DNA of 64,000 bases from CAVSWN01 sp963770995 (GTDB lineage Bacteria > Acidobacteriota > Vicinamibacteria > Vicinamibacterales > CAVVIG01). Where the stretch lies: the NCBI GenBank assembly GCA_963770995.1, contig CAVYRS010000001.1, positions 744,001 through 808,000 on the forward strand. Direction: 5' to 3'. The notes under the pieces are model-generated. The model was not told the origin of the DNA. It ran no database searches and saw only the letters and a list, made by a program, of their open reading frames with translations. This document shows positions 21,457 to 32,154 of the stretch, one piece after another (within the stretch, counting starts at the first letter, position 1; every line of letters begins with the position of its first letter). Both the position numbers and the translations under genes were made by a program.

Positions 21457-22170
21457 ATGCGTGCAGCAACATATCTCGTGGCCGTCGCATTTGCGGCGGG
21501 TCTGCCAGCAACGGCGATGGCGCAGACTACAACAGCGGCGCCGGCGCCGGCGCCGGTCTACTCAGCCAACGACGCCGGTCAATGGTTCGCCTCAGGGTTC
21601 ATCGGTTCGAACTTCAGCTCGAGCCTTCACAGCAACCTGGACCTGGACAACGTTGACATCGACAACAACAACAGCGCGAGCTTCGAGTTCGGCGGGAACA
21701 TCGGCTACACGTGGAACCGCGTGTTCGGCGTCGAGTTCCTGGCGGACTTCACACCGACCTTCGGCGTCTCCAACATCCTCAACATCGACGACGCCAACCG
21801 CCTCGTCGATGACCCGCGCGTGACCACGTACATGTTCAACGCCATCGCCGGCATACCGATCAGCGCCGGCCGCTTTGAGCCCTATGTGTCCGGCGGCTTA
21901 GGTGGCGTGTCGCTGGTGGCCGATGTCCGGGACAGCCTCCTGGATCCGGACTCCACGAGTCGGAGCAGCCTGACTCGGCTTGGCGGGAACATTGGTGTCG
22001 GGCTGTATACGTTCGCGGAGAGTATCGGTTTCCGCGCTGACCTCCGCTACTTCCGCGCTTCGACCGACAACAATCGAACGGCGACGATCCTCGGCGATCG
22101 AATCGTAGAGGACCTGGTAGGGGGTCTGAGTTTGTGGCGCGCGAACGTCGGCATCGCTTTCCGGTGGTAG
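21457..22170 (+). CDS. Outer-membrane beta-barrel protein (porin/opacity type)
   Basis: This 237-residue protein has signal peptide MRAATYLVAVAFAAGLPATA, cleaved near AMAQ, and a short Ala/Pro linker. Alternating beta-strands typical of an eight-stranded barrel follow (FEFGGNIGYTWNRVFGVEFL, VSGGLGGVSLVADV). It ends in the aromatic terminal residue favoured for outer-membrane insertion (NVGIAFRW). No enzymatic motif is visible. It lies downstream of the OmpA-family gene on the same strand, probably co-transcribed, and is convergent with the DUF2254 gene. Confidence 0.78.
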   Translation: MRAATYLVAVAFAAGLPATAMAQTTTAAPAPAPVYSANDAGQWFASGFIGSNFSSSLHSNLDLDNVDIDNNNSASFEFGGNIGYTWNRVFGVEFLADFTPTFGVSNILNIDDANRLVDDPRVTTYMFNAIAGIPISAGRFEPYVSGGLGGVSLVADVRDSLLDPDSTSRSSLTRLGGNIGVGLYTFAESIGFRADLRYFRASTDNNRTATILGDRIVEDLVGGLSLWRANVGIAFRW

Positions 22171-22220
22171 GTAGATCGACTCTCAGAGCGGGCGCGGGCC
22201 GCGGGGCTCGCGCTCGCCCC

Positions 22221-23501
22221 TCACCGTGCCTTCCTCCGCGTCACCCCGAGACCTTGTCGATCTTCCACGAACGCCGCCGCCTGCTCGTCGGGATCGGCAA
22301 AGTGCTGGGCCACCGCTCGATCGAGCCGGACCTGCCACGCTCGAAGCGCCGCGCCGCGGTCGTCCGGCAGCATCGCGGTCAGGTCGCACATCAACGCGCG
22401 CAACCGCCGGATCACCTGCACGCTGCCGCCGCCGTAGGTCCGGATTTCGTCGAAGGCCAGCCGCACGAAGTCATCCCAGGTTGGCAACGGCACGATCACT
22501 CGCACGACTCCGTGCTCGTCGCGCAACACCCCTTCCTCGAGACGGCGGCGCCCGAGACGCAGCAGGAGATCGCCAATCTGATCGAGCGCCTGCACCGCGG
22601 TCGTGGGATCGTTGATCGCCGGCGAGAGCGCGCGAATGGCGATGTCGACGAGCAGGCGGATGGCGTACTTCGGATCCTGCTCGAACGTGCGTTCCGTTCC
22701 GCGCTGGATGGCGCGGGACGCCGCGACCGGGTCGATGGGCCGCTCGGCGCCGGCGACCCGCAGGAGCGGTGACGATTCCATGACGGTGTCGCCCACCGCG
22801 ACGACCACTTCGATCGTGCCCCTGACCGCGCCGGCCAGCCGCATCAGCCTGGCGAGGTCGATGGCTTGCACTGCGCACGGCCGCCCGCTGTGCGTCACCA
22901 CCTGGCCCGGCCCCGTGACGGCGACGGTGTCGCGGTCATCGGGTCTACCCGCCGCGTACGGTTCCGGGTACAACTCGGCGATCACCTCCCGGCCGCGATC
23001 GCCGATGAAGGTCAACATGCGCTGGATCTGCAGCAGCGCGATGCGCTGGATCAGGGCGACGAACATGCCGATGCTGGCGAGGAGCAGCGCGATCACCATC
23101 CAGGTGCTGATCAGCGGCACGTCCGCGGCCTCCCCTCGATCCACCCAGGCCAGCGCGGCGACCGCGTAGAGGAACGTGGTCGTGAATATGCCGAGTGCGT
23201 GCGCGATCACCGGATCGCGCGCGAGCCAGCGCACGAGTCTCGGGGAATACGCCGTCGCACTGAACTGGACCATCAGGAAGGTCAGCGAGAAGACGATCGC
23301 CGTCAGCGCCATCATGCCCGAGGCGACCGCGGAATAGATCGCGGTCGCGCTGGCGGCGCTTACCGCGGACCCGAGCTCCGGCAAGAACCGGCGCTCCAGG
23401 CGAGGCAGCAGGATGCCCATCGCAATCGCCGCGACCGCGTACAGGCACGGAACTGCCCAGACCGCCGACCGTTCACGTGCTCGACGCCAGTGCATGGACA
23501 T
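22221..23501 (-). CDS. DUF2254 membrane protein
   Basis: This 426-residue predicted inner-membrane protein has four hydrophobic helices in its first half (VWAVPCLYAVAAIAMGILL, AIYSAVASGMMALTAIVFSL, ALGIFTTTFLYAVAALAW, WMVIALLLASIGMFVALI). A soluble C-terminal half follows with VTHSGRPCAVQAIDLARL and DPKYAIRLLVDIAIRALSPA, then NDPTTAVQALDQI. These segments are diagnostic of DUF2254, a widespread family of unknown function. The start MSMHWRRARERS at 23501 fits the topology. The next gene upstream, the Gly/Arg-rich protein, is 116 bases away on the same strand. Confidence 0.82.
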   Translation of the reverse strand: MSMHWRRARERSAVWAVPCLYAVAAIAMGILLPRLERRFLPELGSAVSAASATAIYSAVASGMMALTAIVFSLTFLMVQFSATAYSPRLVRWLARDPVIAHALGIFTTTFLYAVAALAWVDRGEAADVPLISTWMVIALLLASIGMFVALIQRIALLQIQRMLTFIGDRGREVIAELYPEPYAAGRPDDRDTVAVTGPGQVVTHSGRPCAVQAIDLARLMRLAGAVRGTIEVVVAVGDTVMESSPLLRVAGAERPIDPVAASRAIQRGTERTFEQDPKYAIRLLVDIAIRALSPAINDPTTAVQALDQIGDLLLRLGRRRLEEGVLRDEHGVVRVIVPLPTWDDFVRLAFDEIRTYGGGSVQVIRRLRALMCDLTAMLPDDRGAALRAWQVRLDRAVAQHFADPDEQAAAFVEDRQGLGVTRRKAR

Positions 23502-23617
23502 GAAAGGAAAGGGCGAGTGCCGCCGGCGGACGACGGGAGCACGCCGTCCAGCGACACTCGCTTCGCGCAGACCGCCCGGGCCCTTCCGGGGACCGCCAGG
23601 GGTCGCGCGCGAACTGC

Positions 23618-25984
23618 CTAGCGGCGTCCGCCGCCGCCGCGCATACCGCCGCCGCCGCGCATCCCGCCGCCGCCGAAGCTGCGACCGCCACCGCCAAAGC
23701 TGCGGCCGCCGCCGTAACCACCCCTCGGGCGATAGCTGCCGGAGCGAGCACCGCTCGCGCGCGACAGATCGCTCGTCCGCCGCGCCCCGTCGTAGCGGGC
23801 GCCGCGATCGCGGTTCAACTGATCCAGCGTGCCGGAGCTCGCGGCTCGATCCCGCGCCCCGCTCCACGCTCCGCTCGTGCCGACCGGACGCTGCGCGTCG
23901 TTCCAGCCGCCGCTGCCGTACCTCTGCCACGAGCCGCCTTGATTGCGATACACGTTGCCGTCGCGACCGGCGTAGACGTCACCGCTGCCGGTGCGCCCGA
24001 TCGCTCCACCACTCTGCGGCCCGCGTCGAGACACCGCGGTCCCGCCCCGGCTGCCCTGGGAGATGCGTCCGGTGTTTCCGGTGGCGTTGCGGGTCGCCCG
24101 CGTCGTCTGCGCCCATGCATCGCCGCGTTGGACCGCGGCCGACCCCCAGCTGCCGTAGACGTTCGAACCTCGAACCGCGGCGGCACTGGTGCCCGTGCGC
24201 GGGTTGTAGGCACCGACGGCGCCACGCGCGCCGCCCGGGCCGTACGCCGCCGCGCCGCGCGCGTAGGTGCCGGTCGACGGGCTGTACCGCGCGCCGTAGC
24301 CCGCGCCGCCGTTCGGTCCGTACACGCCGGCGCCGCGCGAATAGCTCCCGGTCCAGGGGTTGTAGCGCGCGCCGTACCCGTAGCTCGGGTAGTTCGGCAG
24401 ATACGCAGGGTAGAGACCGCTCCAGCCGACGTACGGCGGGTAGTAATACCCGGAGCCCCACATCGCGGTGCCCCACGCGACCATCATGCCGCCGTAGGCC
24501 GCCGCGGCGGCGTACTCCACCCAGTCGTCGTCGTAGTCTTCGACGGTGACCTGGGTGACGTTGTACGCGGGCGAGCTGATCGGAATTTCATAGATGGCGC
24601 CGGGCACCGAGTCGGCGACCTGCCAGGGGCCGGAGGGCGCGGACGAGAAGAACCAGACCCCCTGGAAGCACATGTAATACAGATCGCCAACCTTGATGAT
24701 GTCCCGGTCGGTGTTCATGGCGCGCGCCACGGTGGTCTGCTCGATTGGATCGAACCGCGGCTCACCCTGATAGCTGACGGCCGGCGCCTGAACCTCCTTC
24801 CGGTTCACACGCGCGGTCTGGGGCACCTGCGAGAGCAGCACCGCTTCGAGCGCCTGGCGCGTGCCGGGCACCGACGCGAGGATGCGCGACCGCGGGTGGT
24901 CGAGCGGGAGACGGTCGAAGTCGTCCGGCAGGATCGGCGTGGTGAACGTCCACGGTCCGTCGAGCCCCGGCGACGAGAACCAGCGGCCCGACACCAGATA
25001 GTAGATGAGCCCATTGGCGCCCTGACGGAAGACGTCGCTTTCGGTATTGCTCAACCACATCAGGCTCGTTCCCTGTACGGGCAGGGGCTTCGGTACGCCG
25101 TCGAACAGAATCAGCTCGGCGGGGGTCGTGCTGACGAGCACCACCGGCAGATGACCCGGCGCCTGCGTTGGCGGGAGCGCCGCTCTGACGTCATCCCAGT
25201 TGCCGTCGGCGGGCAGCGCGGCAAAGGACGCCGGCAGCACCTTGGCAGCCGTCCACGGGCCGTTGATCGACGGGGCGGTTTGCCACGCCTTTTCCACGCG
25301 CAGGTACAGGCGGCCCGCGGCCGCATCCACGAACAGATCCCAGTTGGTATTGACGGCGAACTTCAACGCGTTCTGGGCGATCGGACTCCAGATCGGATCG
25401 CCGTCGAGGTTCACGAGCACGGCCGGTCGCTGGCTCACGAATATCCGCGGCGGATCGCTCCGCACGCCGTTCACGTTGCGCGGGGTAATCTGGCTGGTAT
25501 CGACGCTGGCCAGCACGCGATCGAGCGCGAGAATGCGCTCCTCACGCGGCACGGCGTCTTTGATCTCGGCGACCGCGGCCTTGACCGCGTCCTTGTCCAG
25601 GGTCGGAAAGCTCGCCTCGGTGATCGTGAACTCGGAGAAGTTCACCAGCCGCTCGGCCAGCGCGACGCGGGTGTCGCTCTCGATCTTGATCGTGCCGAGC
25701 GCCGGCTTCGGCGCACTCGGCGCCTGGTACGCGACAGCCGCGTAGAGCGTCATCTTCTTCTGATCGGGCCAGCTCTCGACCTGCGGCTGATACAGGATGA
25801 CGCGGGCGCCGGTCGCGGTCGTATAACCCCGGGGCCAGCCGCCGTCGCCGGCAGGTAGCGTGGACCGCTTCGTCTGAGCAGCAGTCGACGAGACGGTCGG
25901 TTTCACGGTCTGCAGGGCGACGAGCGGCGTGGCTGCGAAGATGAGAAAGCTGAAAAGCGTGAGGTAAGCGGCGAAGAGTTTCAT
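23618..25984 (-). CDS. Large exported protein with aromatic and Gly/Arg-rich C-terminus
   Basis: This protein of about 788 residues has a signal peptide (MKLFAAYLTLFSFLIFAATP). The first 500 residues are beta-rich with repeated patterns in which conserved Trp/Gly segments recur: NTNWDLFVDAAAGRLYLRVE, ESDVFRQGANGLIYYLVSGR and NTDRDIIKVGDLYYMCFQGV. Each is followed by a NGPW/DGPW/SGPW element, so three related repeat units are visible. A Tyr/Pro-rich stretch follows, then a low-complexity Gly/Ser/Arg tail ending RSFGGGGMRGGGGMRGGGGR. It may be an envelope or surface protein; similar proteins are often labelled carbohydrate-binding V/XII. I cannot assign a function. Confidence 0.75.
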   Translation of the reverse strand: MKLFAAYLTLFSFLIFAATPLVALQTVKPTVSSTAAQTKRSTLPAGDGGWPRGYTTATGARVILYQPQVESWPDQKKMTLYAAVAYQAPSAPKPALGTIKIESDTRVALAERLVNFSEFTITEASFPTLDKDAVKAAVAEIKDAVPREERILALDRVLASVDTSQITPRNVNGVRSDPPRIFVSQRPAVLVNLDGDPIWSPIAQNALKFAVNTNWDLFVDAAAGRLYLRVEKAWQTAPSINGPWTAAKVLPASFAALPADGNWDDVRAALPPTQAPGHLPVVLVSTTPAELILFDGVPKPLPVQGTSLMWLSNTESDVFRQGANGLIYYLVSGRWFSSPGLDGPWTFTTPILPDDFDRLPLDHPRSRILASVPGTRQALEAVLLSQVPQTARVNRKEVQAPAVSYQGEPRFDPIEQTTVARAMNTDRDIIKVGDLYYMCFQGVWFFSSAPSGPWQVADSVPGAIYEIPISSPAYNVTQVTVEDYDDDWVEYAAAAAYGGMMVAWGTAMWGSGYYYPPYVGWSGLYPAYLPNYPSYGYGARYNPWTGSYSRGAGVYGPNGGAGYGARYSPSTGTYARGAAAYGPGGARGAVGAYNPRTGTSAAAVRGSNVYGSWGSAAVQRGDAWAQTTRATRNATGNTGRISQGSRGGTAVSRRGPQSGGAIGRTGSGDVYAGRDGNVYRNQGGSWQRYGSGGWNDAQRPVGTSGAWSGARDRAASSGTLDQLNRDRGARYDGARRTSDLSRASGARSGSYRPRGGYGGGRSFGGGGRSFGGGGMRGGGGMRGGGGRR

Positions 25985-26309
25985 GTCCGTTCTTGCGGCG
26001 GCGGGGCCTGCTGGTCGTGCTGCAAGTCCTGCTCCGGGGACCGGTAGCGTGCCGTGACCGGCGACCGCGATCACAACTCGCCGAACCGATCACCGCCCGT
26101 CGTGATCGGGAGAGACACAATTTGCGCGCATGGTCGGCGCGGGTCCGGGCCGTCGCGGCTGCCGGCGGCGGACCTGACACCACAGCAAGAGGGCCGCGAT
26201 TGGGTCTTCCGAGACGGCGCCGAGCGCTCGGAAGCGGGTGACCGTGACGACGACGTTCCGTCACGGGTCGGGCTTGTGCACCTCCTGCTATCGCAACACG
26301 CGTGCCGCG
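25985..26309. other. Gene-free interval of 325 bases
   Basis: It lies between the stop of the third sigma-54 activator and the start of the Gly/Arg-rich exported protein. It contains an inverted repeat (26242-26266) and no supported coding frame. No -24/-12 or good -35/-10 pair for the downstream gene was found. Confidence 0.45.
26242..26266. repeat. Inverted repeat after the sigma-54 activator gene
   Basis: CCGTGACG (26242-26249) and CGTCACGG (26259-26266) are perfect 8-base arms around a 9-base loop. They lie about 45 bases beyond the activator stop in the direction of transcription. No T-run follows, so a rho-independent terminator is unlikely. It could be a protein site or an RNA-stabilising hairpin. 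Confidence 0.4.
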
Positions 26310-27975
<1,666 letters not shown>

Positions 27976-27986
27976 CTGTTCGGTAA

Positions 27987-30038
27987 TCACCCCGGGGCAG
28001 TCCTCGACGTGTCCGACAGAAATGGGGGCGGGCTTTGTTCGAAACGATGCGACGACAGATTGAGAAGCGCCGGATAGCTCGCGTCCGCAGCCGGGTCCGG
28101 CACCGGCACGCGGGCCTCGATCGACGTGCCCTGGCCGGGCGCCGAGCGAACCTGGAGCGCGCCGCCGATCGAGCGGACGCGTTCGCGAATGCTGACGAGT
28201 CCGAGACCTTCGACACGCTGATCGGCGACGAACCCGACACCGCCGTCCTGAACGGTCAACACCAGGCCCTGTCGATCGCAGGTGAGCGTCACCTGGGCCG
28301 ACGACGCCCGGCTGTGTTTGACGACGTTGGACAGCGCTGCCTGGGCGATGCGGAAGACGCAGAGCCCGATGTCGCTCGACACCGGCGGGACGCCGATGTC
28401 GGAGAAGTGCACCACCACGCCGTACTCCGACATCTCGCGGCACTCGCTGGCGATCGCGCCGACCAGGCCAAGCGCATCCAGCTTGGTCGAATGCAGCCGG
28501 TGCGACAGCGAATGCACTTCGCGGGCAATGATCTCGCTGTCTTCCCACAGCTGGTCCAGGATGACCGAGACGTCAGGCGCGTTGCTGACGCGCTGCCGCA
28601 GGTCGTGCATCCGGATGGATACGAGCGCCATCCGCTGGCCGACGCTGTCATGCAGGTCGCGCGCGATGCGGCGGCGCTCGTCCTCCTGGGCGGCGATCAG
28701 TTTTCCGCTCAGCTCGCGAAGCGTCTGCTCCGCCTCCCGCTGAACCGTGAAATCGATCGCGCCGCCCAGATACCCGGCAAACGACGTATCGACGTCGTAC
28801 CGCGGGACGCCCTTGTCGAGCAGCCAGCGATACTGGCCGTCGTGCTGCCTGATGCGGAACTCCATCGAGAACGGCGCTCGCTTGGCGAACGCGCGCAGAT
28901 AGGTGCCCATGCACCGCTCCCGATCCTCGGGGTGCACGGCTTCCAGCCAGCCGACGCCGAGCTGGCGCTCGAGCGGCTGCCCGGTCATCTCGATCCACGT
29001 GCGATTGACGTACTCGCAGCCGCCATCGATACCGGATATCCACACGCCAACCGGCAGCACATCCGCGAGCCGGCGGAAGCGTTCTTCGTTCTCCCGCACC
29101 ATCAGGTCGGCGCGTTTCCGCTCCGTGATGTCCGTGTGGGTGACGACGGCGCCGCCGTCCTCGTGCTGGAGCGGCGTGGTCTTCATCAGAAACCAGCGCT
29201 CGGCTTCCCCATCGGCGACGGGGTACTCGATTTCGTATTCGACCCGCCGGCGCTCGCACACGGCCGCGACGCCGGCGGCCACGTCTTCGGCCGTCACGCA
29301 TCCGTCGCGGGCGGCGGCCCGGCACAGGTCGAGAAAGTTCGCACCGGGCTCGACTCGATCGGTGCCCGCGGACGGCCACCGGGCCTCGGCCCACGAGGCG
29401 TTGACGGCGAGAATCGTTCCGCGGCGGTTGAGCACGGCGATACGGGCTGGCAGCGACGACAGAATGGCGTCCTTCAGCGCGTGGCCGCGTTGCAGGGCCT
29501 CGCTCGACCGCTTGCGCTGGATGTCGCCGGCGACGAGGGTCGAAAACATTTTGAAGCGGTCGATTTCGTCGAGCGACCACGCCTCCCGCCGCCGCCACGC
29601 GATCCAGCAGATGGCACCGAGCACGGCGCCGTCCGCATCGAGCGGCGTGACCAGGATTGACGCGTTCGGCTGCTGCCGGGCCAGACGCTCGCGCAGGGGA
29701 CGCGGCAGTTCGTCGATCGTCGCCGAGACGACCGGCCCGCGCTGCAGCCTGGCGGGCGACCAGGCGGGATCCCCGGGATCGCCAGCCTGCCAGAGCCAGA
29801 CGTCGTCCACGTTCATCGCGTCGGCCAGTCGTCGCAGGCTCTCGTCCATGACCACACCTGAACCGACGGACCCCGCCAGCAGGACGTCACCGACCGCCGT
29901 CCGGAATCTCCTCGCCTTGCGGAGTGATTCATCGAGCCGGCGTCGTGCTTGTGTCTGCACGGCGAGCATCACGACCAGCGCGGCCACGATGAGCGCGGCA
30001 GCCGAGACGCCCGCGATCCAGGTGCTCCAAAGACTCAC
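27987..30038 (-). CDS. Membrane sensor histidine kinase, GAF/PAS, NarL class (HisKA_3)
   Basis: This 683-residue protein starts at GTG 30038, with AGGAGG just upstream overlapping the response-regulator stop. One N-terminal membrane helix (WIAGVSAAALIVAALVVMLA) is followed by a GAF-like domain. Two PAS domains come next: HALKDAILSSLPARIAVLNR onward, and ENEERFRRLADVLPVGVWIS with NRTWIEMTGQPLERQLG. The dimerisation domain carries the phospho-accepting His in ARDLHDSVGQRMALVSIRMH. The ATPase domain has QAALSNVVKHSRAS, QDGGVGF and GLGLVSIRERV. It should phosphorylate the regulator encoded directly upstream. The ligand is unknown; PAS and GAF suggest redox, gas or a small molecule. Confidence 0.87.
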   Translation of the reverse strand: MSLWSTWIAGVSAAALIVAALVVMLAVQTQARRRLDESLRKARRFRTAVGDVLLAGSVGSGVVMDESLRRLADAMNVDDVWLWQAGDPGDPAWSPARLQRGPVVSATIDELPRPLRERLARQQPNASILVTPLDADGAVLGAICWIAWRRREAWSLDEIDRFKMFSTLVAGDIQRKRSSEALQRGHALKDAILSSLPARIAVLNRRGTILAVNASWAEARWPSAGTDRVEPGANFLDLCRAAARDGCVTAEDVAAGVAAVCERRRVEYEIEYPVADGEAERWFLMKTTPLQHEDGGAVVTHTDITERKRADLMVRENEERFRRLADVLPVGVWISGIDGGCEYVNRTWIEMTGQPLERQLGVGWLEAVHPEDRERCMGTYLRAFAKRAPFSMEFRIRQHDGQYRWLLDKGVPRYDVDTSFAGYLGGAIDFTVQREAEQTLRELSGKLIAAQEDERRRIARDLHDSVGQRMALVSIRMHDLRQRVSNAPDVSVILDQLWEDSEIIAREVHSLSHRLHSTKLDALGLVGAIASECREMSEYGVVVHFSDIGVPPVSSDIGLCVFRIAQAALSNVVKHSRASSAQVTLTCDRQGLVLTVQDGGVGFVADQRVEGLGLVSIRERVRSIGGALQVRSAPGQGTSIEARVPVPDPAADASYPALLNLSSHRFEQSPPPFLSDTSRTAPG

Positions 30039-30046
30039 GGCCCTCC

Positions 30047-30676
30047 TCAGGACACGAGATGCTGGTGAACCGCAAACCGGATCAGCTCCGCACTGGTCTT
30101 GATGTGCAGTTGCTCCATGATCCGGTACTTGTGGAACGCAACGGTCGCTGTCGAGATCTGCAGGATGTTGCCGACCTCCTTCATCGATTTGCCTTCGGCA
30201 ATCAGCTGCAGCACTTCGCATTGCCGCGTGGTGAGCTCGCGGCCCCGCTCGTCTCCGTCGCGGCGCCGCATCAGCGATTGCACGACGCCGCCGGTCACGA
30301 GCGAGGTCACATACGAACGACCCTTCAACACTTCGTGGATCGCCGTGAGCAGCTCCGCACCGGCAGAGCGCTTGAGCAGATACGCCGAACCGCCGGCGCG
30401 AAACGCCTCTGCCGCGATGTCCGGATCCTCGGAGACCGTGACGAACACCAGCTTGATGGACGGATCCATCTTTCTGATGTAGCGCGCGGCATCGAGACCG
30501 TTGAGCAGCGGCATCGCCACGTCCAGCACGATGACCTCAGGACGCAAGTCTCGGGCCGCGGCGAGCAGCGCGCGCCCATCGGTCACGGTGCCGATGACTT
30601 CGCACGCCGGTTCAAGGAGCTTCTGAAACGCTTCGGCGATGAGCGTGTGATCGTCGGCGATGATTAGGCGCGGCAT
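30047..30676 (-). CDS. NarL/FixJ-family response regulator
   Basis: This 209-residue regulator has a receiver domain (MPRLIIADDHTLIAEAF, with the phospho-Asp in VIVLDVAMPLLNGLDAA and Lys in AYLLKRSAGAELL). A C-terminal LuxR-type helix-turn-helix follows (ELTTRQCEVLQLIAEGKSMK, then ISTATVAFHKYRIMEQL). It heads an operon with the histidine kinase (8 bases downstream) and a sigma-54 activator, so it is the probable cognate partner. A perfect 8-base-arm palindrome at 30703-30722 sits 27 bases upstream of the start and may be its operator or that of another regulator. Confidence 0.92.
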   Translation of the reverse strand: MPRLIIADDHTLIAEAFQKLLEPACEVIGTVTDGRALLAAARDLRPEVIVLDVAMPLLNGLDAARYIRKMDPSIKLVFVTVSEDPDIAAEAFRAGGSAYLLKRSAGAELLTAIHEVLKGRSYVTSLVTGGVVQSLMRRRDGDERGRELTTRQCEVLQLIAEGKSMKEVGNILQISTATVAFHKYRIMEQLHIKTSAELIRFAVHQHLVS

Positions 30677-30702
30677 CAGTCCGTCCCTCCGGTGGTCATT
30701 GC

Positions 30703-30722
30703 GGTCACGGAATGCCGTGACC
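30703..30722. promoter_or_regulatory. Palindrome upstream of the two-component operon
   Basis: GGTCACGG, AATG, CCGTGACC: perfect 8-base arms with a 4-base centre, ending 27 bases before the response-regulator start. The dyad shape and place fit a dimeric regulator's operator. The protein that binds it is unknown. Confidence 0.5.
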
Positions 30723-30748
30723 GGCAGCCATCCATCAACGGGCGAATC

Positions 30749-30964
30749 CTAAGCGCCCGCGTCCGATCGTCCGTAACGGTTGGTCGCCGTCCGGCGGAGA
30801 AAGCGGCTCTCGACGAGCGTGTGAATCAACGCGTCGCACGTCGGCGCGTCGAGTCCCCACAGTCGCTGAATCTGGGCCTTCGTGAGACGAAGGCCAGGAT
30901 CCTCCAGATATTCAGCGCGAACGAGCCGCAGCCAATCCGTCAGTGGCGCATTGTCGGTAGGCAT
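30749..30964 (-). CDS. Small winged-helix-like protein
   Basis: This 71-residue soluble protein begins MPTDNAPLTDWLRLVRAEYL. A helix-turn-helix-like core follows (LRLTKAQIQRLWGLDAPTCD, ALIHTLVESRFLRRT). The pattern of a helix pair, a turn after RLWGLD and a C-terminal basic strand resembles a small winged helix, so DNA binding is possible. I recall similar orphan proteins in acidobacterial genomes but no characterised member. The start at 30964 is preferred over one 16 residues upstream. It sits between two response-regulator genes on the same strand. Confidence 0.6.
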   Translation of the reverse strand: MPTDNAPLTDWLRLVRAEYLEDPGLRLTKAQIQRLWGLDAPTCDALIHTLVESRFLRRTATNRYGRSDAGA

Positions 30965-31030
30965 AGGCGGTCCTCGGGAGGCAACCACCGTACCAGCGAC
31001 GCCGGAGCGCAACTACAACAGTTAATAGGG

Positions 31031-31048
31031 GGATAGGTTAGCTACCCC
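31031..31048. promoter_or_regulatory. Inverted motif GGATAGG/CTACCCC upstream of the small regulator
   Basis: GGATAGG (31031-31037), four bases, then CTACCCC (31042-31048) forms an imperfect dyad about 67 bases upstream of the small winged-helix-like gene. A related arrangement, GGATAGG then CCCCTAC, occurs at 31813-31834 upstream of the neighbouring response regulator. Confidence 0.3.
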
Positions 31049-31158
31049 CGGCCGCCGCTCGCAATACCGCAGATCCCGTAGTTTCTCGATCTCGAAATGG
31101 GCCTGAGTGGACTTAAACAGACTCCAGCGACATTGACGAATCGACCCCGATCGGGCGA

Positions 31159-31800
31159 TCAGGGTTCGATGATTCGGTGTCGCACGGCGTATCGGACAAG
31201 GCTGGCTACGGAGTGGACCCCGAGCTTCGTCATCAACCGCGCGCGATGGGTTTCAGCGGTCTTTGGACTGATGCCCAGCTGCGAGCCAATCTCCTTGTTC
31301 CCGCGGCCTTCGCTCAGAAGCTGCAGGACTTCTCTTTCACGGAGCGTCAAGCGATTCTTCAGCCTGCTCGCAATCGATGTGACCGCCGTCCCCTTCGGTT
31401 CGAAATGGACCTGCGGCGAGACGTACTGCCGGCCGGCCAGGACGTGTTGCACGGCGGCCACGAGCACGTCGAGCGGGTCGGACTTGAGCACGTAGCCGAG
31501 TGCTCCTGCGTCCAGCGCGTCGGCGACCATGTTCTCAGCCTGGTACATCGTCAGGACGAGGATTCCAGTTTTCGGCAGCAGGCGATGGATGCGGCGCGTC
31601 ACGTCGATGCCGTTCAGGCCAGGCATCGAGACGTCGAGCACGGCAAGATCCGGCTTGAGCACGACAGCGAGCGCCAGCGCCCGGAGCCCATTTTCAGCCT
31701 CGGCACACACTTCCCAGTCCGGCTCCGAGCTGAGCATGCCTCGCACGCCCACCCGCAAGACCTCATGATCGTCGGCGATCAGAATCCGCATGCCGGCCAC
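31159..31800 (-). CDS. NarL/FixJ-family response regulator, orphan
   Basis: This 213-residue regulator has a receiver with ILIADDHEVLRVGVRGML, phospho-Asp in LAVLDVSMPGLNGIDVT, and GYVLKSDPLDVLV. The LuxR-type helix-turn-helix is LTLREREVLQLLSEGRGNKE then ISPKTAETHRARLMTKL. No kinase gene adjoins it. Candidate partners in the window are the kinases at 28-30 kb and 45.2 kb, both HisKA_3 class. It is divergent from the Omp85-barrel operon. Confidence 0.92.
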   Translation of the reverse strand: MAGMRILIADDHEVLRVGVRGMLSSEPDWEVCAEAENGLRALALAVVLKPDLAVLDVSMPGLNGIDVTRRIHRLLPKTGILVLTMYQAENMVADALDAGALGYVLKSDPLDVLVAAVQHVLAGRQYVSPQVHFEPKGTAVTSIASRLKNRLTLREREVLQLLSEGRGNKEIGSQLGISPKTAETHRARLMTKLGVHSVASLVRYAVRHRIIEP

Positions 31801-32154
31801 CGATCACCCTGTGGATAGGCACGCGGACCCCTACTCGTCGTCGTTGGCGCCGAGTTGAACCACATGCCGCTGGCACTCATGTGGGGTTGCCAATGATATT
31901 GCCACGATCAAATGGCCGAACGTGTAAATGTGTGTAAGTAGTTCGTAACGATCGTGTCGCCGAAATGCTCGAGCTACTCACGGCATTTGGTGACGGTCCC
32001 GCCCCCTTTTCGGCCTGTTCTCAGCGATCTCTGGTGATTACACGTGGAGCCGCTCTTGCGAATTCACCCGGTACTGGTGTGCCGGGTTCGGTCGTTCGCA
32101 CGACCCCGCCAGCCGTTCATGGCACGCCACGCCCCGCCGCAGGAGTTGAGATCC
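31801..32154. other. Divergent intergenic region of 354 bases
   Basis: This is shared upstream DNA of the orphan response regulator (minus) and the Omp85-barrel operon (plus). It is locally AT-richer near 31890-31960, which suits promoters, but no confident -35/-10 pair stands out. GGATAGG and CCCCTAC half-sites lie at 31813-31834. A TGGCAC followed ten bases later by TTGC (31871-31890) has the wrong spacing for sigma-54. Confidence 0.4.

Noticed and set aside
31871..31890. TGGCAC followed by TTGC, resembling a sigma-54 promoter
   Set aside because: Ten bases separate the elements instead of the required four or five, so GG and GC are out of register.
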